Assembly: GCA_002224055.1 (NCBI GenBank) | Contig: AZLU01000346.1 | Span: 1 to 29,424 of the forward strand | From: Pezizomycotina sp. ARF18 | Lineage: Eukaryota > Ascomycota | DNA: 29,424 nucleotides | Direction of reading: 5' to 3' | Made by a program: the position numbers and the translations under genes | Part shown: positions 21,956-29,424 of the stretch, piece by piece | How positions within the stretch are numbered: the first letter of the stretch is position 1 | How the letters are laid out: the number at the start of each line of letters is the position of its first letter | Notes under the pieces: model-generated | Told to the model about the DNA's origin: nothing | Database searches by the model: none | The model's input: the letters and a program-made list of their open reading frames with translations, nothing else

Positions 21956-24300
21956 AATTAAAAAACCTTGAAGTCACATGATAAGGCGTCTATCGCGTGA
22001 GCAGACTTAAAGTGTAAAACGCCTTGTGGATTTGAGCTAGTCGAACGGCTCGGCTCATTCATGCACATCCGTAAGTTTTTTTTTTTTTTTTTTTATCTAC
22101 CTGCATTTACCCGAGTAACTAATAATAAGTATATATCTATATTATTATTGCGTGTAGGTAATAACCTATTCAACGGTGCTTTCAGGTTCTACTCTTGGAA
22201 GAAACTCAAGATCTGCACAGGTCTTATTAAGTAAGGAAGCGGAAACCATTTTAACCAGAGGATATAAAAAATAAAATATTACCTACTATCTTTACTTAAA
22301 TTAACGTCACGAGGTCTCCATCTTCTTCTGTTCATGATAAATACTAAGCTAAGCCCTTAGTATCTTTTATTTGTTACATATTATTATCCAAACTTCACAC
22401 TTCGTTCAAACTCGTTCGCATAGCCTCAAAGATTGGCATGCAAATATTTTTAGGGCAAGGACCGCTCAACATTCGATAGTACCCCCTTCTCTTCTCTTAG
22501 TCAGACGAACCGAAACCACAAGTGTGAAAGAAATCGACATGGGAAATCCTGATATAATCGTCTCGGGAAGAAATTGATACAAACGAAAGTATTCGGAAAT
22601 CATTGTGCAACAACAGTAGTAATGATAATAAATTATACCTAATAAGCAGAAGATACCGGATGATCTCGTTTAATTGATAAATTAGTAAAATATATTTAGA
22701 CGAAGAGATAAATAAATATAGAGAATATAAAAGTGCAAAAGAACGGAAAAATTAAAAAAATTAAAAAAAAAAAAAAAAAAAGCTTTTCCCCTTACGTTGT
22801 AACTGTGTCAGGATTTATTTGTAATAACCCCAAAAAAAAAACTCTTCGCCTTCGCGCCAAAGTGCATCGCCTCGAACCCCACATGGAAAAAAGGAAAAAG
22901 AAAAAAAAGTGAAAAAAGACTGCCGTGTACAGCGATAGGATGATATTCCTTATTTCCTATTTGCTTACTTATTGAAATGATCACAACAAGTTAAACGCTC
23001 TTGTATTGCAGAGATTGCGGAACTTTCTTCTCGTTTCATCTCTCAGTCTTCTCTGCTATAAATTCTATACTTGTATTATCAAAAGAAGGCTTAGAAGAAA
23101 ACTAGGAAGTCGTTTTGTTATTTGCGATTTAGCGCCCATTAACTTAAAAAATGAAATAGAAATAAATAAAAATAAGATAGAATACTGCTACTTACTATAA
23201 GTTATGAGTGAATAGAATATAAATTAACCTGTCGTAATGGGTAATATATATTAATTAACCTGTCGTAATGGGTATATATTATTGTATTTTAGGATAGAAG
23301 TATTTATATATATTATAAAGCACAAGGCTTAGGCAAGATGACTCAGTTATATTCTTAGAAGCGATCTATCGAGATTCTAATCAACGATAAAATACCCAGG
23401 GGAAAAAAAACACGCACAGAATAGAACAGAGAGGGGATATTTACTCTTAGATCTGATTCAAGATCGTGGCTTATAGAAGGAGGACAGTTTTTTTTTTTTT
23501 TTTTGGCTAGACAACAAAGTAATGGGGAAATCCATCAGTAAGTATCGATATACTGCCATCCTTCCGCAAATACCTTTTCTCACAATCACGCAGCCCGATA
23601 AGCAGCGCGATATGAAGAGAAGCAAAAAAAAAAGAGATGCCTTTTTTTTTTTTTTTTTATTTTATTTTTTTTTCTTTCTTTTCTTTTTTTTCTTTATTTC
23701 TCTTTTTTTTTCTCTTCTTTTCTTTTTTCTTACCCCGTAACTAGCTACGCTAGTAAAGCCTTTTCCCACTGATTAGACGGACGAATTGTTCTTCGGATTT
23801 TATTCTTCTCATCTTCTCTATCATTTAGGGTGGTGGTTTATTTTCGGAGTGGCTTTTTTCTTCCCTTCTTTTTTTTCCCTCAGTTTTCTTTTTCTTTTTT
23901 TCTTTTTTTTTAGGCAATAAATATAATAAAAAAAATAAAAAATAAAATAAATTTGTTATTATTACTTGTTTGCTAAGAATACCGTAATAATTTTTCCTCT
24001 CCTTTTTTTCTTTTCATTTCTTTGTATTACTTGTTTAGACAGGCACGACAGGCACCTCTCCTCTATAGTTATACCGAATATACAAGGGTACCTACTACCC
24101 TACAACGAAGAATAATATACCGATCTAAATATATACGTATTCTTAGTAGTGAGTAATATTATTATATAAATTTGTTTGTCACTCCTCTTCCTCTTTTTTT
24201 TCCTTTTTTTTGATTCATTCTAAAATATTTAAATCCCTGCAAGTGGAGAAAGAAGAGAAATAAAAGAAAAGAAAGAAAGAAAAGAAAAGGGAAGAAAAAG
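21956..24300. other. long intergenic stretch, repeat-rich
   Basis: No gene recognised. It contains T19 at 22076-22094, A19 at 22763-22781, a 22-base direct repeat at 23222-23274, T-rich sequence at 23641-23735 and 23850-23920, and a purine-rich patch at 24245-24320. Short open frames here are mostly translations of poly(T) into Phe. Confidence 0.5.
23222..23274. repeat. 22-base direct repeat, two copies
   Basis: A 22-base sequence (AATTAACCTGTCGTAATGGG plus TA) occurs exactly at 23222-23243 and again at 23253-23274, with a 31-base period and an AT-rich spacer. The two copies are identical. Confidence 0.9.
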
Positions 24301-24323
24301 AGGATAAAAAGAGGATAAAAGAG

Positions 24324-24388
24324 GAGGCTCTGGCCTGTTTTAGCCAGCCTCTCACTCCCGCTTTTCCTGTTTTTTTTTTTTTTTTTTC
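24324..24388 (+). other. bulged hairpin followed by T run
   Basis: GAGG, a CT bulge and CTGGC (24324-24334) pair with GCCAG and CCTC (24343-24351) around an 8-base loop. A 19-base T run follows at 24370-24388. Two near-copies of AAAAGAGGATA lie just upstream (about 24297-24320). The shape recalls the end of a pol III transcript, but no A/B boxes or known ncRNA sequence were found. Confidence 0.3.
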
Positions 24389-25238
24389 TCTTTTTATATA
24401 ACTGCTAAGTATACCTGCTTTAAGTATGTAAACAAATCGATACTACTACTGTTAAATAAATCTCCATATTTTCTTTTTATTTGCTGTTCCTTAGAATCTT
24501 TTTCTATCTACTTTATATATAGCGGCTTTTTCTTGGAGATTATTATTGTTATTATATATAAATACTATCGTATATTAGTCGAGAAGCTCTTTTCTATTTT
24601 ATTTGATATTTATTTATTTATTTTCTTCGTAGTCGAAGATATATAACTACTTAACTCATTTACCCTCCCCGCTCCTCCCCAAAGGAAAAACGAATTTCCA
24701 AAAGACTACTACTTTGCCGAGTGGACCGACCCACATACATACACACTTAAGAGAGGATTTTCTTACTTGACCCTCTCTTACTCTTTTATCTTACCCCTAC
24801 AAACCGCTCTCACCTACCCTTTTGCGTCGCTACTATATTACTATTACTCTTATATATATTATACCTGTACTTATATATATACAAATACTTATATATTTAA
24901 AAGTAATCTGCCACGGACTTTTCGAAACAGAAGGAAACAAACCAAACCGGAACCGAAAGAAAACTTTTTTTATTTATTTATTTTATATTATTTTCGTTAT
25001 TATACTATACTTACTCGCAGTATCACCATCTACCACCTCTTCCTCTTCCTCTCCCTCTCGCTCCCCGCAAATAATTATTTAACGATTTCGCATTTTTAAA
25101 ATATCACCCTCGACCACCAGTATCGCATAGTACCGTCTCCATCTCACTACCAACCAACGAAACCAATATATACGTTCGATCTTACTTTACCAAACCTACT
25201 ATTACAATTACGATACCACGGTACATGTACACGCAGCC
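24389..25238 (+). promoter_or_regulatory. probable promoter and long 5' leader of the zinc-finger gene
   Basis: No coding sequence is evident. The stretch has many TATATA-type runs (for example 24850-24897), a C/T-rich segment at 25021-25072 and an A/C-rich leader just before the ATG at 25239. This is consistent with a transcription-factor gene having a long 5' region; the start of transcription is not determined. Confidence 0.35.
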
Positions 25239-26987
25239 ATGAATATCGTGGAGCTTGTGAACGACGTGCAGAACCTACAAGGCGGGTCGAACAGAACCTT
25301 TGATTGCTCATGGGAGCCCTGTTCAAAGGTATGTTTTGCCTGCTTCTTCCGCTTGATCATCCTTCCCTACCGACGGCTTTTACTCACGACTCCCAGGCGT
25401 GGCTGTTGCTTTTATCGTTTTTGTTTTATTCGATATATCTCGGCACTCTGTATTTTCTTTTACAAATTTTCTTTCCTGAAATTAGAGACTCATCGTATTA
25501 AAAAGCCGTACGCACGAGAGAACAACTTTCATGGGTATTAACAGCGAGAATGGCAGCTAACCTTTTTTTTTTTTTTTTTTTTTTTAACTAAATTTCAGCG
25601 ATTCAGCCGCAAGTCGATCTGCAGAGGCATTTTCGGATACATACCAACGAGCGCCCCTACTCGTGCACATATCCCGATGCTGCAAAAGCTTCATTCAGCG
25701 CAGCGCTTAACTGTCCATATTCGCACACACACTGGTGAAAACCACACCAGTGTGAGTTTATAGGATGCGGGAAATGTTTTTCAGACGTAAGTGGTTTCTC
25801 GTGTGGCAATTTGCCAATTGCTTAGTTCTCTCTTTACTGTATAGTTGCCTCGTGCATTTAGTCCTATGCTTATATCTTCGAACTTTTGGTTTATAGTCAT
25901 CCAGTTTAGCCCGTCATCGCCGCATCCATGTTGGTGCACGGCCATACAATTGCCAAGTTAAAAACTGTGGAAAAGGTAGTTTGAAAAATCCCGTTCATAA
26001 TATTTCTTCGATTCCCTTCTATATATATATGTTATTTTCTGTATTATTATAGTGAATATATATACTTATACGAAGAGGAACAGCTTTTGCCGGAAAACAA
26101 CCTTAACGAAGCATGCACGCCGCACACACGGAGACAGCGCCGCCAGGGCTGTCCATGATGGAAGAACGACGGTATCCATTCCGAAACAACTCAGGCCTCA
26201 GGTAACGCCTTCAGCACGCCGACCCGTAAATCAAGCAGCAGAGGAAGCATCGCAATGGACAATAAGGGTCTCGGGAAGAGGAGCGCATCGTTCAGCGTGC
26301 CGTTTGAAGGGCAGGTTTCGAGTAGCCCGCCGTGCGCCGAACCTCTGTCAAACCGTTCCAGCATTTCATGTCCACCGCCGGGCCTTTTTACAACGACACA
26401 GCAGGCGGCAGAAAGTCTCGTTAGCAGAAGCGAACTCCCTCAAGATTCGCATGCATTGCCAACTAGCCAGGCGGACTTGGGTATATCATGCGATATGTCT
26501 GTCCCATCTCCCGTTAGTGATGGCAGCGCCTCAGCACATGCAAGCTAGCCCCGGTAGCCTCTCGTCTCTTCTTCGAGCACCACGCAGAGCTCTGCCGACT
26601 ACTTCTATCGTTACCCCAATCCTATACTCAGGCGCAGATATCTTGCACGTTGGAGGTCCAGTCATGGCTCTAGTTCCCATGCAGTCATCTTTCCCGATCA
26701 AGATTTCCAGCATCAGCTTTCACGGCACTACCCCATCAATCTTCAATCCCCGCACCGATCATCTTCCCACGACCCCTCTTCACTAGCCGGTGTGCATGGG
26801 CTGGGCTGGTACGGGTGCCAGGATCCCAACAGCAAGCGGCAATGACGCAGCATCGAGGGTACATATCCGATGGTCGATGAACCCCAGGAACACAGCGGAG
26901 ATGTTTCCTCCCATGCAACCGAGGTTACGGCAACAACGCTCTGTAGGGCATTTAAATTTATCCGCTCTTCTATCTATTTGTCGATAG
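25239..26987 (+). CDS. C2H2 zinc-finger transcription factor, four exons, frameshifted
   Basis: Exons are 25239-25328, 25599-25786, 25897-25975 and 26084 to about 26987. Introns are GT...AG, and the first has a T23 run and ends AATTTCAG. Four tandem C2H2 fingers are visible. Finger 1 starts FDCSWEPCSK at the end of exon 1 and runs into RFSRKS and HFRIHTNERPY. Finger 2 has YSCTYP and ends HIRTHTGE. Finger 3 is CEFIGCGKCFSD, then SSSLARHRRIHVGARPY. Finger 4 is CQVKNCGK, then SFCRKTTLTKHARRTHG. The HTGE/HTNE-type linkers mark sequence-specific DNA binding. The roughly 300-residue C-terminal region is Ser/Pro/Gln/His-rich and probably disordered. Lost bases sit near 25615, 25678, 25707, 25742 and the exon 3/4 junction, with more shifts in the last exon, so the stop (TAG near 26985) is uncertain. 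The ortholog and targets are unknown to me. Confidence 0.85.
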
Positions 26988-28413
26988 ATTTGTCGACTCG
27001 TCTACGCTATTTTGCATATTTACTTCCCCGATTTCTTGGAAATCATTGCCTCCTTTTCTCGCTTCATTTTCACTTCTTCACTTTTGCTTATACCACACTA
27101 TTCTTTCCATTGCCCTCCTTTTTCCCGTTCTTTCTTTCCCTTTTTTCCTTCTTTCCTTTTCTTTTATTTCTAGAGAAAACAAAGCTGTCATTTTTCACAT
27201 TCGGTGTCTGGCGACATGGATATTTTGGATCCATTTTCCTTGTTCTATCAAGTTCACGAACTTACGAACTCTCATGAAATACTTATTAACGGTTTCTTGT
27301 ACATATCTTCATTCAATTCTTTCATTTCTTTGTGTAAGTCTGCATTTATGGGGAGAGCATAAGTTTTACGGTTTTTTTAGAAGCGTTTCTTTGTATTGCA
27401 AATTAACATTTAAAAGGACGATATTTGCAAATGCCAGTGTTTTACTACGGAAGTTAATTATACCTTTTTTTTAAGAAAAGTAATAAAAGGGAACGGCATT
27501 ACCAGACTATAGTACCAATATTTGCTCTATATTTTCGATTAAATTTCTCAACGAGACTGGGAACAGTCGTGTCTTCCTCGCTTCCACATTTTTCTTTTCT
27601 TTTTGGATACTGTAGATGGGGGAAAAGAGAAATGCGCAAGCGACGAGGCAGCCAGGAGGTGTATAAGAAACAAACGGAAGAATCAAGGAATCACGCAGTC
27701 TACACCTTCTGTCACAAACATACGTAATGCACAGACAGGCATGTAATTAGAATTTGAGAATTATCTGCGGTAGTTTCTCTTACTTCAGATGTGCTTTGCT
27801 TATCCCCTTTGGCTATTTATTACGTAAAATATATGCTGGGTTGCTAGTACAGGCAAGAGTAACTAAAAATTTTTTGACAAACAATATTAATATATACCCT
27901 TTTTCCAAAGTTACCTAAATATGTAATCGTGTAATTAAATATGTACACATACTGGTATACCCCTCTTTCTTCAAGGGCTGCGATTTTGAACTCAAGATTT
28001 TAACTTATTAAGTCTAAAAATTATATGCAGCTAAGGAGACCAACAGTTCGTATCAGAGTTGTGATGAAAGACGATGAGTAATCGATACATATTTTTTGGC
28101 ATAGACCAGAAAGCAATCAATGGAATCTGGATCGTCTTGTATATCTAGCTTACTTTTTTTGCTCGGCAGTATAGTTAAATAAAATCGGTATCTAATAATA
28201 TGATAAGAGTATAATAGCCTGACATGAAAAAAGCAAAATAAAATTAAATAGAATAGAGTAAAGCCCCCCCCTATTTCGAAAACTTTTCCACCCCGTCACG
28301 ATGATATGAATGGACTAAGCTAGTGCACTATACTTTTATTTTTATAGGGTGTGTGTGTAGGCATGGTAGATATCCATTAATAGAGAGAGACCAGTGAACG
28401 CCCGCGATGGAGA
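26988..28413. other. intergenic stretch between convergent genes
   Basis: No gene recognised. It holds the 3' flanks of the zinc-finger gene (plus) and GUT1 (minus). T/C-rich sequence fills 27110-27170, and there is a C9 run near 28264. Open frames at 26870-27474 are T-rich and low in complexity. Confidence 0.5.
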
Positions 28414-29424
28414 TCACCAGCCTTGGGCTTCTAGACACTGCCTTCTCCCATAGGTCGATGCTGCTCGCCTGTACGGTTCGTCCGTGGTAGGCTTGAAAAT
28501 CTGACGGCCAGTGCTGTTAACGCCTTTAAGCTCCTCGAGGCTTTTCCAAATCCCGGCAGCATAGCCGGCAGCAATAGCCGCTCCTAGATGCTTTCGCGCA
28601 TCTCTGGACGATCGACATCGACATCAATACCTACACGTACAAAAGAAAAAAAAGAGAAAGACTTAAAAATCCTCGTCGCTTTGTATAATATTAAATAGTA
28701 CCTTTCTCCCCCCTCATATACAGGCAGCTGCTCACCTATAGTATCGGCTTAAGCTAAATTCGAAGTCGTAAGTAAGACTCGTCAGCATTTCGGTTACGTT
28801 ATTGTATGATCGAGCGATTTGGTAACTATATATGCGTATACACGTGTATATATATTTAGCAAGTTCAGCGAAGAAACACTTAGGGAATATTCTTTATTTT
28901 TATACCTGCATGCCAGTCGTACTCATTCCCCGTCCACTGCGCCTTCAGGCTCTGTCCATATCTTTTTTCAGTTATCAGGCCTGGTGATCACTATCGGAAA
29001 TAAGTGGAGAGGGGAAGCAAGGAGTTCCAAAAAGAGGGAATATGAAACCGGACTGGGATGAAGAGGGAGGCTACTGAGATAGAAATAAGGGGGAATAGAA
29101 ATGAAGAGGGACTTGGTCCAGGAAACTCCGGCTTGACTAACAACCTTTGACCATAGCATTGAGTATAGTTTTGTCTGCAATTTCGAATATCATGTATTCA
29201 GCAGTGTGTCAGTGTTGTTAATACTGATTCTTCGAGTGAAACTCTTCATCTTTACCTGAACAAGTAGCTTCGAGAGTTGCGCCAGATGCTCTCTCGTTGT
29301 GTGACCAGTGATTCCGATTATAACAAATATGCGCAAAACCCCGCTTTAGCATTAGTCAGAGTATCCCCAGTGCTGAACTGAAATTATTCGAACATATACG
29401 AACGAATAATAAAACAGAACTTAA
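28414..29424 (-). CDS. GUT1: glycerol kinase, C-terminal part, cut by window edge
   Basis: Phosphorylates glycerol to glycerol-3-phosphate, the first step of glycerol use. On the minus strand, an exon ending at 29256 encodes GITGHTTREHLA and, after a break, ATLEAT. Then come exons 29174-29145 (KTILNAMVK), 28961-28906 (VDGG and MSTTGMQ), 28753-28736 (LKADTIG once a lost G is allowed) and 28630-28414 (IDVDVDRPEMRE, LGAAIAAGYAAGIWKSLEEL, GRQIFKPTTDEPY, stop TGA). These match in order the family's thermostable C-terminal core: VDGG..N/S....MQ.QAD, VDRPE..E.TALGAA.AAG and W. Introns are 81-183 bases with GT...AG ends. Lost bases are near 28930 (GGGGG to GGGG), 28747, 28605 and 28450. Two exons, 30 and 18 bases, are unusually small. 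The N-terminal part with the ATP-binding domain lies beyond the window. Confidence 0.85.

Noticed and set aside
23522-23740. 72-codon open frame rich in Phe
   Set aside because: It is translation of T-rich low-complexity DNA, with no start context or family resemblance.
24767-25099. Overlapping open frames of 86 and 110 codons upstream of the zinc-finger gene
   Set aside because: Tyr/Ile/Phe-rich low complexity from TA and CT repeats; more likely promoter and leader.
12298-29424. FBP1 and GUT1 as a gluconeogenic gene cluster
   Set aside because: They are 14.6 kb apart with unrelated genes between them and share no visible regulatory site; common presence is not evidence of clustering.

Overview
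The window looks like nuclear DNA of an ascomycete fungus, most likely a filamentous one (Pezizomycotina). The recognisable proteins (fructose-1,6-bisphosphatase, endonuclease G, glycerol kinase, C2H2 zinc-finger factor, small dsRNA-binding protein) have the fungal forms of their families as I know them. Genes are split by short GT...AG introns, many of about 50-180 bases, often with a CTAAC/CTGAC-like branch site. Intergenic DNA is AT-rich and studded with long poly(T)/poly(A) tracts. CTG is read as leucine at conserved positions, so this is not a CTG-clade yeast. I see no bacterial, viral or organellar features.

Layout: 1547-2779 (+) holds an unrecognised, broken gene. 4204-5371 (+) is a four-unit polyubiquitin gene. 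5372-9300 has nothing I can name. About 9640-9944 (+) encodes a double-stranded-RNA-binding domain. 12298-13807 (+) is FBP1. Convergent to it at 14229-15665 (-) is NUC1, whose six exons can be followed almost completely. 16628-17828 (+) is an unrecognised Ser/acidic-rich gene. 18788-19334 (+) is a RIB2-like pyrimidine deaminase. 20095-21631 (-) is a coiled-coil protein with a CM1-like N-terminal stretch and a KEN box; a textbook RFX X-box lies about 310 bases upstream of it. 25239 to about 26987 (+) is a C2H2 transcription factor. 28414 to the window edge (-) is the C-terminal part of glycerol kinase GUT1, with very small exons.

Nearly every recognisable gene except NUC1 carries several single-base deletions relative to its conserved reading frame. 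Most shorten a run of identical bases (GGG to GG, GGAT to GAT, CCC to CC, TTT to TT). Polyubiquitin alone lacks nine bases. The simplest reading is an unpolished long-read assembly rather than a set of pseudogenes, so ORF boundaries here should not be taken literally. I give gene spans and splice sites and state where the frame breaks.

Functionally this is an ordinary housekeeping and regulatory neighbourhood, not a cluster. FBP1 and GUT1 both serve growth on non-sugar carbon but lie 14.6 kb apart and look unrelated in regulation. I found no convincing new multi-gene system. The points most worth following are the X-box next to the CM1/KEN-box gene, the GUT1 micro-exons, the recurrent deletion pattern, and the two unidentified genes.
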